Shown: positions 15,801 to 27,110 of the stretch, one piece after another
How the letters are laid out: the number at the start of each line of letters is the position of its first letter
Numbering within the stretch: the first letter of the stretch is position 1
Assembly (NCBI GenBank): GCA_027625915.1
Contig: JANTQA010000047.1
Coordinates: 8,246,001-8,310,000, forward strand
Length of the DNA: 64,000 nucleotides
DNA from: Anaeramoeba flamelloides
Lineage: Eukaryota > Metamonada > Anaeramoebidae
Reading direction: 5' to 3'
Program-made: the position numbers and the translations under genes
The notes under the pieces: generated by a model
What the model saw: only the letters and a program-made list of their open reading frames with translations
Told to the model about the DNA's origin: nothing
Database searches by the model: none

Positions 15801-15956
15801 AAATGTGAAAATGTTTTGAGAAATTTACAAAATCAAGCTTGTGATATACCAACAGGTTATCCAATATCGATTTCACCTATTTGTACTTCATATTCAACCA
15901 ATTCGGATAAATTCTTTTACCAAACTTTATATGACGAATTTTTTAATATTCTTTAA
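5888..15956 (+). CDS. Pecanex-family multi-pass membrane protein (7 exons)
   Basis: Spliced CDS of about 1433 aa. Exons: 5888-6055, 6226-6825, 10852-11018, 11108-11186, 11316-11652, 12895-13100, 13212-15956; all phases agree. The start is the ATG at 5888, because the following residues run into TGGYYYNGQ and VNVAHIYLW, matching the animal pecanex N-terminus (TGGWYYDPH, VNALHLYLW) at nearly the same distance from Met. Exon 2 adds a membrane segment and then a Lys/Glu/Asp-rich disordered linker (about residues 80-256). Exon 5 holds the family hallmark YSLLKSVQPDCSSP (about 410-423) and exon 6 has LFGLLPQPSTFFMY. Exon 7 has several membrane segments, then the pecanex C-terminal domain with SIFYEHL, QLRGLEFRGTYC, CVRGLW and ERGSIQ; the protein ends shortly after it. 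Pecanex proteins sit in the ER; the Drosophila member affects Notch signalling, but the role in a protist is unknown. Identification is firm; exon borders are inferred. Confidence 0.93.
6154..6195. repeat. 42-nt poly(T) tract
   Basis: An uninterrupted run of about 42 T lies in the 170-bp intron 1 of the pecanex gene, about 30 bp before the acceptor. It could act as an extreme polypyrimidine tract. Its exact length is uncertain because such runs are prone to sequencing error. Confidence 0.85.
7055..7900. repeat. Large inverted-repeat element, family G
   Basis: The left arm (about 7055-7290) and right arm (about 7675-7900) are imperfect reverse complements. Shared blocks include TCTAAATTTATT-like and GATTTGGGATT / AAATCCCAAA segments and a CCCAATAAAGATC / GATCTTTATTGGG pair. 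The centre is about 380 bp of AT-rich sequence with no ORF. Degraded single arms resembling it lie near 24890-25110 and 30830-31030. It is probably a foldback or MITE-like DNA element. Confidence 0.65.
9143..9674. mobile_element. TIR element, family B copy 1 (532 bp)
   Basis: It begins AACCCCAATTC and ends in the reverse complement AACTAAAATTC, with TA directly outside each end. The interior keeps blocks shared with the copies at 20370, 25145 and 59556: GGTAAATTTGTTGAAATT, GATCGATCAAA and an ACGAAAC..GTTACATAA block. There is no transposase ORF, so it is a non-autonomous MITE-like element, probably of Tc1/mariner type judging by the TA flanks. Confidence 0.75.
11653..12894 (+). other. Intron 5 of the pecanex gene (1242 bp)
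   Basis: Donor ATAA|GTAAAA, acceptor TTATAG|CCAAAG. It lies between the exon with the YSLLKSVQPD motif and the exon with LFGLLPQ. Apart from the CT/AT microsatellite near its 3' end, I see only AT-rich sequence and no recognisable TIR element. Confidence 0.8.
12770..12870. repeat. (CT)n/(AT)n microsatellite
   Basis: About 80 nt of CT repeats with occasional CTAT interruptions, followed by about 20 nt of AT repeats and a short ACAC stretch. It ends some 25 bp before the acceptor of pecanex intron 5, so it may double as the pyrimidine tract. Confidence 0.9.
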
Positions 15957-16366
15957 CATTTATATTTAGACTTGATTTTTTATTTATTTTATTTATATTG
16001 TTTATTTATTCTTATTCCCGGAATTATTTACAATAAATTACAAATAAATTATTTTTTGAAGTTAATTATTTTATTTTTAATAAATCTTCTAAAAATTTCA
16101 ATTTTGGTATCAATAAATGTTTTTTTTTAGTTTAAAGCAAGTAATACTTTCCAAATGAACCTATTTTTTCTTCGTCTTCCAAGTTTAAAAAGAGTATTTA
16201 TTTCTTTTAACTTGACCATGACAACCAAAAAATTATAAATACTTTTCATAAAATAAAATTAATCTGTTAATACTTTTTAATCAATTTTATAGTAATTTTC
16301 CTAAATTGAGAAAGAATAAAGGTATGAACCGAAACTTTAAAAAATAATATAATTAAATCACTACTA

Positions 16367-16520
16367 CTGGTATTTGAATTCTAAATGGGAAAAAATTTTC
16401 ACTTGAATTTTCAAATAGATCCCAAATTACAACCTCTACTTCCTAGAAAAATCTTTTTGTTAAAGACAAATATTGAAAATGAAAGTAAAAATTTTGTCCC
16501 ATTTAGAATTCAAATACCAG
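16367..16520. mobile_element. 154-bp TA-flanked palindromic MITE, family M
   Basis: The ends are perfect 24-bp inverted repeats beginning CTGGTATTTGAATTCTAAA, and inner segments also pair in part. TA lies immediately outside both ends. No other copy was seen in the window. A short ORF that crosses it is an artefact of the palindrome. Confidence 0.8.
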
Positions 16521-16879
16521 TATATTATTTGTTATCTTCTTTAATATCCATAAAAAAGATCCATGTTGGCAAATATATATATATATATAGAGCTATATAT
16601 TAGTGAAAAAAATACTGGAAATGAAAAAAATCCCTTACACCATTTTGAATTGTAAATATTCGGAAAATTGTTGTCTAATAACAATTATTTCTAAGAAAAT
16701 AATTTTTTTTAAATAATTCAGAAATATTCTAAATTTTGAACTTTGCAAAAATTCGAAAAATGGAACAGACTTTTTTAAATACCATAATACATTTCTGAAA
16801 ATAGTATTAAAAGTAAATCTGATTTAGTGGTAATCAGATTTTTTTTACTTGTTTTCAATTTCAAGATGATGTAATTTTT

Positions 16880-17060
16880 TTAGAATTTGCTCTTAAATTT
16901 TGAAAAAATTTTTTTATGTTTACTTATTCCTTAAATAATCATGAAGTCTCTGATTTTGTTCTTAAATTTTGAAGTAAATGTAAGTAAAAAGGATGAAGAG
17001 TGTGTAATTAACACTTCTTCAAGAATAACAAAATATTGAAATATTTAGGTTTTTCGAGAT
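16880..17060. repeat. Partial copy of repeat family I
   Basis: It shares the block around ATCATGAAGTCTCTGATTTT and the GAGTGTGTAATTAACACTTC motif with repeats near 34770-34905, 37340-37450 and 57790-57895. It lies just upstream of the Sam50 start codon, so it may have contributed to the 5' region of that gene. Confidence 0.5.
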
Positions 17061-17245
17061 AGTTCCATTTTTATTGAACAAGTTTTTGTTCCTTTTCTGA
17101 TAAGTATCTTTGCTAAGCAGGGTATCTTCAATTTGTTAAAAAAGAGTATAGCCTAAACACAAAAGAGACTTGTGAAATTTATGAATATCCAAAACTCCAT
17201 TTTTTGTTTTTTTTTTTGTATTAAAATTTTTTTAGTTTTCCAATT

Positions 17246-20200
17246 ATGAATGTAAGTTGTTTTTTTGTTCTGCTTTTTTTCTTTTCATAATCTAAAGACT
17301 GACAAATTTCCTTTTAAACAAATCCCAATAGAACTTATTTTTTCGTAACAACAATCGCCTTTTAGTTCTTCGAAAAGGAAATGAGCCAAAGTCACTAAAT
17401 TTTAATCAACTCAAAGAAGATCTTGACATCCAAGAGATTATTACGTCTCCACTCAAATTGACAAAAGAAAGTTTTGTTAGCAATACTTTATTACAAATTC
17501 AACAAGAAAAAACTGTGTCAAGCGCTTTGGATTCTGCACAAAAAGCCTTGAATGTAACTGATCTTTCTCTCACTATTTTTTTTTTTTTTTTTATTTTTTG
17601 TTCATCACGTAAATTAAACCGTTGAAACGATAATTTTTATTCAATAGGTGCTACAATCATTGGACATTTTTAGAAATGCTTCAGTTACATTTGACTCAAA
17701 GAGCAAGATACCTTTTTTTCGAGAAGCAAGTTGTAAAGTCAAAGTGAACCTTGAAGAAAAAAAAAAAGGACCAAATTTACATTTATCTGGGGGAGTGTCT
17801 GGTGACGGCATGTCAATTGTAAGTCTTCTGAAAGAGAACACATGGATCAAATTTACAATTTGTAATTTGGTTTCTCTTCTTTCTTTTGTTCAATTACCCA
17901 CACACTAACAAACTTTTTACTCTTTTCCTTTTTTCATCAAACATTGAATTTTTTTTTTTTTTTTTGTCTCCACTTTACTTAATATTTTTATTTTTTTTTT
18001 GAAATTTGAAATTTTAAAGAATGCATCATCAAGGTATAACAATATATTTGGCCAAGGAGAAAGGTTTGATGTTACAGCAGATTTGATGAAGAATTCAAAT
18101 TCCTTTTTCCTGAATTTCACAAAGCCAATTTTATCCAAAACAAAAATAAAGGCTTATGGATTAAATTTTGGGATCTACAACTTTTTACGTGACAACCAAA
18201 ATACCACTTTTAAAGAAAAGGTTAATGGGTTAACCTTAACATTTTCGGACCAACTATTAAAAAATTACTATGTCAAAAAAATTTTTGGCATTGGACACAA
18301 TACAGGCTTACACACACTCAGCTACACAGCAGAGCTTCGTGAAATTTGTAAACTCGACGATGTAGCTTCGTGGGAAATTAGAGAAGAAAGTGGAGCAAGC
18401 TTTAAATCTGCTTTATCTTATGATTTTGCTATAGACAAAAGAGATAACAACTGTTTCCCTACAAAAGGATCTTTTATTCATACCTCAAATGTAAACTTTT
18501 TCTTTATTTTTGTTTTTCTTTTTCTTTTTATTTTTTTCTTTGTCTCTGGATGGTACTTTTCAAAAAGTGAAAAAAAAAAAAAAAGTATCCAAAATTCCAA
18601 ATCAAACTGTACAATTTAAGTTTTACAGAAACTTATTATACGAACACTTTTTAAATCATTTTGATTTTCGCCTTGTTGAAAATTACTTTTTATATTGTTT
18701 ATTTCTCTTTTATGAATTCTATTTTTTATTTTTGTTTTTATTTGACAAAAATGATAAGTTTTTTGATCAGTCTATTTTTAGATGAAACCAAATTAACCCT
18801 AATATGATTTTTGTATTAAATGTTAATTACAATTACCTTGGGGGGGAATTTAATTTTCAATAATACTCAACAAAGTTTTACACGACATTGCTCTAATACG
18901 ATCATTAAATAATTTTTTCAAAAAAAAATTAAATATTTGCTAATTTTTCACTTTTTAGATAACTTCAATTATAATAAACACTATAGGTTAATAAAAGATC
19001 TTTGATCAAAAAATATTTTGAAAGATATTTTTCAATTTAAGTTGAAAAATCCGATTTTCCAGGTTCAATTAATGTTTTTTTTTCAATTTAATAGTAAAAA
19101 ATTTGAAAAATTTTTTCTTTCCTAAAAGGTCATTTTATTATATTTTAAAAGCATTTTAAATCTGATGAATATCTTTCAAATAGGGAATCAAATATGTCGA
19201 CTATTAAAGAAATCTTTGTTCTTTTAAATTGGAAAAAATATTTGAATTTTGTTTTTCCGTTATGTTTTCCAGAATTTAAAAGAATAGAGTAAAATCTTTG
19301 ATTTTTCTCAATTCTTTTGAATTCTGGAAAACCTAGGACACTTAACGTATTTTTTTTTTAATTTTTGAAATAAAAAGAAATTTTAAGAAATTTTGGGTTT
19401 ATTCCAAAAAGTAAAAAAAACCGCCGTTAGCTTTTCCAGAATTAAAAAGAATAGAGGAAAATCTTTGATTTTTCTCCATTCTTTCAAATCCTCGTAAAGC
19501 TAGGCACTCTACGGACATTTTCAATATTTATCATCAGTTATTTTTTTTCTGTACTTGAGTTTTTTTTAGATAAGAGTGTTTTCAAAACTATTAGTTATTA
19601 TCTATTCTAAAAAATATCCTAACGTTGAATTTAAAGAAAACTCATTGTCACATCCATTTAAAAATTTTTACCCCCAAAATAGACACCTTTTTTTCTAAAC
19701 TAGAGACTTTTAAAAATCGTAGTACTATTAACAACAATAAATACAACAGCCCCAAGATTTTTAAGAAGTGGAATGTTGATTATATTGTGAATAAACTCTA
19801 TTAACAAGGATGAAATGATAATAGAAGTAGTAATATGTTTTTCTAACTGAGAAATTTGAAATTGTATTTTTTCACTAGTGATGTGTTTTAAATTTCTTTT
19901 TATTTTTTTTTTTTTTTTTAAAATTGTGATTTTTTCATTAACTATGATGAAAATAATTTCAATTTGGTACTTTTTACTTTAATTCTTTTTAAATGATCAT
20001 TTTTTATACCGGAGTTTAGATTAGAAAAAGAATCTATTTTTAACAGGAATAATTAAAGTATTTCAGCTAAAATTTAAAAGAATAGACATAAGCCAAATTT
20101 CAAAATTAAGGGCAAACTTTTTTATTATTATTTTTTTCTTTTTTCATTTGTCTTTCAAAAAATAAAATGATTACACTATATTTTTATTTATTCATCTATA

Positions 20201-22981
20201 TTGGTTATTATCTCTAAACACTTTAATAAAATACATCATTATTCAAAAAAAAAAAAACAATTAATCAAATTTTTTAATGATGAAAAATCTGCGACTATTT
20301 TTGAAATTTAGCTTTGTCTTCTAATAAAGTATTATTTTTCCAAATTTTTATTCAAAGTATATCTATATAAACCCCATTCCAAAAATTCAGACACACCCAA
20401 AATCAAAAATAGGCAAACAAAAAACCAAATTGATTATATTTTTCCAAGCTAATATAAAACCACATTTAAGGAACCCAGTATTAATGTTTTAATAAGTAAT
20501 CGTTTTAATACAAATAAAAGAAAAAAATATAAAACTCAAAAATAAAAATAGGTGTGTCCAAAATAATGAAACGAGCTGAACAAAAAATATATTGGTAAAT
20601 TTGTTGAAATTTCACCAAAAATTGTTGATCGATCAAATGTTAAGATACCATCTATCAATTGTATGTTATTTTCCAATTTAACAAACTCAACACTAACCTT
20701 CTATCAACCATTGAAAAAAAAATTCACATCTAACGAAACAGATTACGTAACTACAAAAAAGGAAATGAAAACAAAACAAAAAAGACAAAAAATGAAATGG
20801 TTTGTAAAATCAAAATTCATTCCAAATTGAATTTAAAGTACAGTAATGATGTTCTTTCCACTGCTTAAACTGTGTCCAAATTTTTGGAATCGAGTTTATA
20901 TTAAAAATTTGAATTTTAGAAAACAACAGTTCAGGCTTTTCAATTTTTTCTGTTTATTCATAAAATCAATTATAATTTTCAGGTCAAAATAGAAAATCAT
21001 GATCAAACAACCAACAGTTTTTTTTTGTGATTAAAAAGGAGTTAAGAAAAACAATTTTATTATTATACACATCTCCCACTTTTTAAAATTAATTGAATCA
21101 CCTCTCTAATTTTTTATTTGTGGTATAAGTGTAGCAAGTGTTTAAAAATACGTATAAAACTGTATATTCCATAGATTTTTTTATTTGGGAAATATTTAGA
21201 AACGTCCTTCGATTTTTTCAAATAATAGAAAACTTTGTTATCAACTTTTCTATACTTTGAGTTTTGATGAGAAAATCACCTTTCAGTTTTTTTTTCTTTT
21301 TTTTTTCTTAAATTAAAAAAGAAAAATTGGACCCTCTACAAAAATCTAACAGCTTTGACTGGAAAATAGTTTATATGTATTGTTGATTCTATCAACATTT
21401 CATCAATGTTTCTTGCAAAATAAAAACGAAAAAAAAAACAATTAATTTTAATAATAGGGATTGTTATTCTCAATATTGATACTTTTGCTTCTTTCCGATT
21501 TAAATTTAATTTTGGAAAAGAAATTGATTTTATTAAAAAGTTTTAAAATTTTATTGATTTGTTTATTTTTAAGCGAAGAATAACTTTCTATTTCTCACAA
21601 GTGGAGAAATCAAAAAAAAATAATTTCGAAATAAAAATAATAATATTAGAACTAAAAGAAAGAAAAAAAAAGAAAAATTTTCAAATATACAGTTTTTAAA
21701 AATAAAAATAAAAGACAATCAGAACCTTCCAGGATATTGACAAATAATGTGTTTTTTTCTAGTTTGTCAATTATTTTTTATTTAAGAATTTAAATGATCA
21801 TTTTTTTTTTTTTTTTTTTAATCACAAACCAATTGTGTCATCAAGATTTTAACTATTAAATCCCAGTTAGGGTATAACCTTACTTGTAAGATCCATCCCA
21901 GTAAAATGTAACCATTATTGACAGATTTAAAGCGAATTTGAATCAAAACCATTTAAGATAGATCTTTTCCAATACAAGACAACTGTTCACAATATATTAA
22001 AAATGAATACGAATCAAAACTACAACTACAATTTGAACTACTTTATATCTTCTTAAATCTTCCATTTATATAATGATTTTTTCCTCTTCAACTTTAATGT
22101 AAGATAAAAGAAAGAGAGAGAGAAAAAAAAAAAGGAGGAGGAACTCAAAAATAAAATAAATTATAGTTCAAAAAAGTAAAAAGTAAAAAATCAAAAGGTT
22201 TAAAAATGTGGAAACATACTTTTGCTTTTCAAACAAATTTGAAAACAAAAATCAAACACAAATTTGAAAATAATCAAAATCAAAAACACATATAGATTAA
22301 TTTAATATTAAATACAATTCACAAATTCTCAACCTTTCCATAATTTTTATTTACCAAAAATAATAACATTAAAAAAAAACAAAAATCTTAATTAATTAAT
22401 AGCAACTTTCTGGAATTGGAAAAGGAACAAAATTTTTCAAATCCGAAACTAGAGCACAAATGCATTTACCAATCTTAAATAACATAAGTCTTGGATTAAT
22501 TGGACATGGAGGTTTGATTACACCTTTAGGAAAAAATGAAAAAATTGGAATCTTGGATCGGTTTTTCAAAGGAGGCCCATTGCCATTTAGAGGAATTGAT
22601 GGAAACACACTTGGCAAAGCAATCGCAAGAGATCCAAAAACAGAAAATGAAAAAAATCCCTGTGATTATTTTGGTGGTGATGCTTATGGATTTTTCACTG
22701 CTTTACTTTCTTATAAGTTGCCACTGCTTAAGAATAAGGGTGTTGATCTTGGTGCTCATGTATTTTTAACATCAGGTAATCTGGTTTCTGCAACAGTTGG
22801 CGAAGGAAGCTATTTCTCAAAATTAAAAAAAATATTTACAGAAAGAAAAACAACTACAGGAATCGGAATAGCAGCCTTATTTGGTGGAAATAGAGTTGAA
22901 TTAAATTATTCTGTCCCAGTTGAAAATATTACGAGCGAAATTAAAAATCCAATTTTCCTTATAAATTTAGATATTGACTAA
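17246..22981 (+). CDS. SAM50: Sam50/Tob55 mitochondrial outer-membrane beta-barrel assembly protein (5 exons)
   Basis: Spliced CDS of about 482 aa, near the 469 aa of human SAMM50. Exons: 17246-17251 (Met-Asn only), 17332-17553, 17648-17818, 18020-18490, 22403-22981, all in phase 0. Residues of about 35-135 form a POTRA-like region (PLKLTKESFVSNTLL, LQSLDIFRNASVTFDS). From about residue 145 the sequence follows the Omp85 barrel, with IREESGASFKSALSYDFAID, DRFFKGGPLPFRGIDG (the family RGF-type loop motif is RGI here), YFGGDAYG, GNRVELNYSVPV and a short C-terminal strand. The protein inserts beta-barrels into the outer membrane of mitochondria or related organelles. No targeting presequence is seen, as usual for Sam50. 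The family assignment is firm; the six-base first exon is the least certain part and rests on phase and a GTAAGT donor. Confidence 0.92.
19264..19506. repeat. Two tandem hairpin repeats, family D
   Basis: Units at about 19264-19337 and 19428-19506 are each imperfect palindromes of the form TTTTCCAGAATT..AAAATCTTTGATTTTT..AATTCTGGAAAA. Each is followed by CTAGG and CACT. Similar units lie at 38941-39191 and 51091-51168. Confidence 0.7.
20370..20896. mobile_element. TIR element, family B copy 2 (527 bp)
   Basis: Left end AACCCCATTCCAAAAATT, right end (reverse complement) AACTCGATTCCAAAAATT, with TA outside both. The inverted repeats continue through GACACA and share interior blocks with the other B copies. 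No transposase is encoded. It is inserted in the giant intron of Sam50. Confidence 0.8.
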
Positions 22982-25144
22982 ATATTTACAATTTCAGAAT
23001 AATTATTTTATTAAATAAAATTTAAAAAAAAAAATTTTTTCTAAATTATTAAAGGTTTTTTTTTTTTTTATTTTATTCAAATTTAATATCAAAACTAAAT
23101 AAATTAAGGAAAAATAATATTTAATTATTTTGGTGTTACTTCATAAATTGGTTAATTATATATTTTTAATTTTTAATAAATTTATCAAAAATAAATATTA
23201 TAGATTAGTTTTAAAAATAAATTTCTTTTTTTAACTTTTATTGGTTATTCCTAAAATCACTTTTTACATTGACTATAATTTTTTTACGAGTTATTAATTA
23301 TTATTTTTCGAGAAATGGAAAATTTTACTCATAATACCTAATGATCAAAAGTTTATTTTTTATTATCATATTTTGAGATTATCAATTAGATCTTCGGAAA
23401 TGACATTCGATAAGATTTTTTTTTGAATTGAAAAAACTAACTTCAAGTTGAAAATTGTTCTTGAGTTGCTGATTTCTAAAACAATTTGCAGCAAACCTTT
23501 TACAAAAATATCAAGAAAAGGTATGGTCTTTTTCTAGTTGTGCTTTTTCAAAATGAGGATCTTCAATATTAAAAATAAAAGTAAAAATTACTATGAAACC
23601 TAAAACATAGAAATTTTAAAAAATCCACTGTTTCCATTTCTATGATAAATTGAAAATATTAGTAAAAATTTAAAACATTATTTCTATTTAACAGATAAAT
23701 ATATTAATTACTGAGTAGTTATTGACTGTTATAATTGGGTTAAATGTTTTAAATCTTCCAATTTAATGTTAATTTTAAATGTTGAAATCAAAAAACGGAA
23801 ATTTTCAAAATTAAACGAGAAACTAAAAATCAAGATCGTTTTTTTCAATTCAAGATTTTTGAATCCAAATCATTTTTATCAATTGAATATTAGAATGTTT
23901 TTTTAAATATGAGAAAGGTGTTTGATTATGGTGAATTTACAGTAAATCAACCAATACTAATTTGATAATAAAAATATCTATAAATTTTACTAATTAAAAT
24001 CAAAATGTGTGATATAATTAATCAAAGGAATATCTAAATGGAAATAAAACTCAAAATTATTAAAAAGTTAGAAACAATGTAATTAATATAATCAACTATT
24101 TTTTAATCAAATTATGCAATTTTTATCCGGATATACATATGCTAAAAGATTTTATATACATATTAGAAATAAAATAAAAATTTTTGGATATCTCATCCAT
24201 TAAATTTTTTTTTACATTTTTCTTTTTTTTCAATTTTTTTTTTGCTATTTAATGATTTTGTAGATTTTTTTTTAATTTTAAAAAGATCATAAACTATTTT
24301 TTGGTCAACGGAGCCCAGTTGTAATATGATAATGAGATTTTCTTAAAGGATTTGAATGTATATTTGAAGAGAAAAATTAATTTGGAAATTTATAAAATAG
24401 AAATCATTTTTTTACATTTTTGCTGTTCTTTTTTTTATTTTTGCTTTTTTCTTTATGCCTAATTCATTTTCAATTTTTTTTTTATTTTAGTGCAAGATCA
24501 ATATTCACCTGGGTAAAAAATGGTATCAGAATATTATGAAAATAATAAAATACTTGTCGAAAAAACATATTGATTTATATTTGAATATTATTTGATTTTT
24601 AATACGTAATCAAAATGCATATTGTTGTTTTTCTCAATAAGTACCAAGGAATTTGAATATCTCAATTTTTAAGAAAATATATTGGCTTATTAGTTTTATT
24701 CCAGGTGGATATCAAGTATTCTTTGATATTTATTATTCTACTTATTTCTCATTAATTCTTTAAAATTTGATTATTCAAAATCAAAATTGAAATTTGAAAA
24801 AAAATTCTCAGACTCATGAATAAAAATAAAGTTTCTAAGTTTTTAAATAAATTTATCAACATAACAATCTAAATTAAAATTAGATTTCATTTCTCTGATT
24901 TCAGATGTTTTTTTTTTTTTTTTTTGATTTCTACATTTATCAAATGGTACAATTTGATAGATTCAGAATAATAATCCAATTATAAAAGTTAATGACTACC
25001 CGGTAATTAATATATTTATCTGTAAAATAGAAATAATTTTTTAAATTTTTACTAATATTTCCAATTGGACATAAAAATGGAATTCATGGGTTTTTTAAAA
25101 ATTTTTCTTTTTAGGTTTCAAATAAAATTAATCTGAAAAAGGAA

Positions 25145-26137
25145 AACCCATTCCAAAAATTTGGACACACACAAAATTTAATCCTAAATAATGAAAAAAT
25201 AAACAAAATTTTTAGATTTTTTCAAAACATAATATTAAATCACATTCAATGGATAAAGTATTAATTTTAATATATAATCATTTTAATCCAAATAAAAAGA
25301 AAAAAAAATAAAAAGAAAAAGTAAAAATTGGTATATTTAAAAAATAAGAAACGAGAAGGAAGAAAAATATCTTGGTAAATTTGTTGAAATTTCATAAACA
25401 ATTATTAATCGAACCAAAAGATACGATATTACCAATTAATTGTAAGTGATTTTTCAATTTGACTTAAAACAACTTTACCCAAGGGAAGAAAATTGTCAAA
25501 TCTGTTTTAATTGTAAGATGGTATGGAAAATGAAAATTTTTCAATTATTTTTTTGACTTATATTTTAATACTAATCAATATTGGTATATGATATCTGAAA
25601 TTCCCTAAACTGAATTAATGCCTATTGTTACAATCCGAAAGCCAATTTCGATTGAATGGAAAAAGTATATCATCGAAAATCCAAAAAATTCACTATTTAC
25701 TGACTTAAATCTCAAATTTAGTAAATTGAACAGTCTCAATTTTTAGTTTTATGTTTTTATTTGGATTTTATTTTGTTTCCAATAATCAATCTAATTTTTT
25801 GTCTTGGTTTTTGTTTTTACAAAGCACTAAAAAAGACTTAAAAAAATAATTGAAAAAGGGAACTTTACAATCCTTTTATTATTAAAACTGATTTGAAAAT
25901 TTTTTCACGAATCTTACAATTTTTTAAGGAATCGTCAAGCATTTTATAAAATATTCGAAAAAATTTCCCGATCTAACGAAACAGATGACGTAACTAGAAA
26001 AAAGAAAATGAATACAAAACAAAAAAGACAAAAAATAAAATAGTTTGTAAAATCTCAAAATTATTTCCAAATTGAATTGAGTGATAATGTTATTCTGCCA
26101 AATGTTTAAACTGTGTCCAAATTTTTGGAATGTAGTT
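25145..26137. mobile_element. TIR element, family B copy 3, interrupted
   Basis: The left part starts AACCCATTCCAAAAATTT and the right end mirrors it with AACTACATTCCAAAAATTT and TA outside. Internal blocks match the other B copies but stop near 25480 and resume near 25950, where a second element (family C) is inserted. Excluding the insert, the length is near the family norm of about 530 bp. Confidence 0.7.
25490..25904. mobile_element. TIR element, family C, nested in family B
   Basis: The left end AATTGTCAAATCTGTTTTAA is mirrored at the right end by TTAAAACTGATTTGAAAATT, which gives degraded inverted repeats of about 20 bp. A second copy lies at about 52573-53003 with ends ATTGTCAAATCGGTTATAAT and TTAAAATTGATTTGACAATT. 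No ORF. It must be younger than the B copy that it splits. Confidence 0.6.
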
Positions 26138-26610
26138 TATTTCAACTTATGTAGAGAAAAAGGTATTAGATCATAGTGTATCTTATGATCATTTATGTGA
26201 TAATATAGAGTATTTTCTATATGGCATCTTGGAGCATAAATGGTAAATGTAATTTATTGTTGTACTTTGGTTGAATACTATACAAATGGTTATTACCAAT
26301 TCGGAGAATTTTAAAAGCATCAATTTGAATCCTTAATTTTTGAATCATTGAGAAATTGATTAAACTAAAGGATAAAATAAACCAAAAATTTGAAATTAAC
26401 ACACAAGTTGTCTTGGAAAAGCTTCTTAATAAAACTTTTCTTTTTGTTTTTATTTATTTTGTTTTAATGTTTTTGATCCCCTTAATCTTATGTGTTTATT
26501 TGATTATTGTGTTGACAACCAAATGATTTTTGAAAAAGAAAATTTAATAAAAAGCATTTGGGGGTTGTTTAAAAAAAAAATAAAGTTTTGGTTCTTCTAA
26601 ATGTTTCTTT

Positions 26611-27110
26611 TTATTTTTCTAGTGATTGGGTTTTCATTTGTTGAACAATTTTAGCAAGTTCGTCTCTTTTCTTTCTTGCTCTTTTTTGTGTTCCTAGTCT
26701 TCGTTTACAGAACCTAAGTGCTCGTTTTTCATAACCAAGTTTAAGCATTTCAATTGCTCTTTTTTCATAAGGTGAAAACCCTGCAACTTCACGTATTAAA
26801 TTTCTGACAAAGATCCTTTTTGTTCTTTTTCTCTATTTTTGTTTCAATTCGTTTTGTGGGTTCAATTGTTTTTATTTTTTTTTTGGTTTGATGTTTTTAG
26901 TTTAGCGAATGTCATTTTTTGTTTTTTATTATAAGTTTTGTTATTTTTCAAAAATAAAAAACAAAAAGCAAAAGGTAAAAAAAAAAGTGAGTAAAATACA
27001 AAAGAAAGAAAGAAAGAAAGAAAGGAAATCAAAGAAAAGTATTTAAAACACTTTCAACATACAAAGTTCTTGTTAATTTTTTTCTTTCTTTTTTGGGTTT
27101 TTGGTGGCAT
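26611..27110 (-). CDS. RPL36: 60S ribosomal protein eL36 (2 exons)
   Basis: Minus-strand gene. Exon 1 is 27110-27063 (16 codons), the intron runs 27062-26833 (donor GTATGT, acceptor AATAG), and exon 2 is 26832-26611 with a TAA stop, for about 89 aa. Exon 2 gives FVRNLIREVAGFSPYEKRA, then ALRFCKRRLGTQKRARKKR and DELAKIVQQM, a clear match to eL36 (human FVRDMIREVCGFAPYERRA and KRVGTHIRAKRKREEL). It is a basic component of the large ribosomal subunit. Exon 1 (MPPKTQKRKKKINKNF) is a basic but weak match and leaves the N-terminus about 15 residues shorter than in animals and yeast, so the true first exon could differ. A GAAA microsatellite sits in the intron. Confidence 0.88.
27001..27024. repeat. 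(AAAG)n microsatellite
   Basis: About six AAAG units, inside the inferred intron of the eL36 gene. Confidence 0.85.

Larger units (their letters stand above)
15957..17245. other. Intergenic region, pecanex to Sam50
   Basis: About 1.3 kb of AT-rich sequence. It contains a TA-flanked palindromic element (16367-16520) and a partial copy of repeat family I (about 16880-17060). It should hold the Sam50 promoter, but I recognise no motif. Nothing else is supported. Confidence 0.7.
18491..22402 (+). other. Giant intron 4 of Sam50 (3912 bp)
   Basis: Donor AAT|GTAAAC, acceptor TTAATAG|CAACTT. The protein reads smoothly across the junction (GSFIHTSN then QLSGIGKG, where animals have GALLKVNQELAG). 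It contains two tandem hairpin repeats of family D (19264-19506) and a family B element (20370-20896). No further coding potential is seen. Confidence 0.85.
22982..26610. other. Intergenic region, Sam50 to eL36 (convergent)
   Basis: About 3.6 kb between two convergent genes. It holds a degraded family G arm (about 24890-25110) and a family B element interrupted by a family C element (25145-26137). The remaining sequence is AT-rich with no supported gene; the short ORF at 26217-26402 (-) overlaps no conserved pattern. Confidence 0.7.

Noticed and set aside
17332-17366. Alternative acceptor at CTTTTAG (17366) for Sam50 exon 2
   Set aside because: It would shift the phase relative to the MN exon and hit a stop; the acceptor at 17331 keeps the frame.
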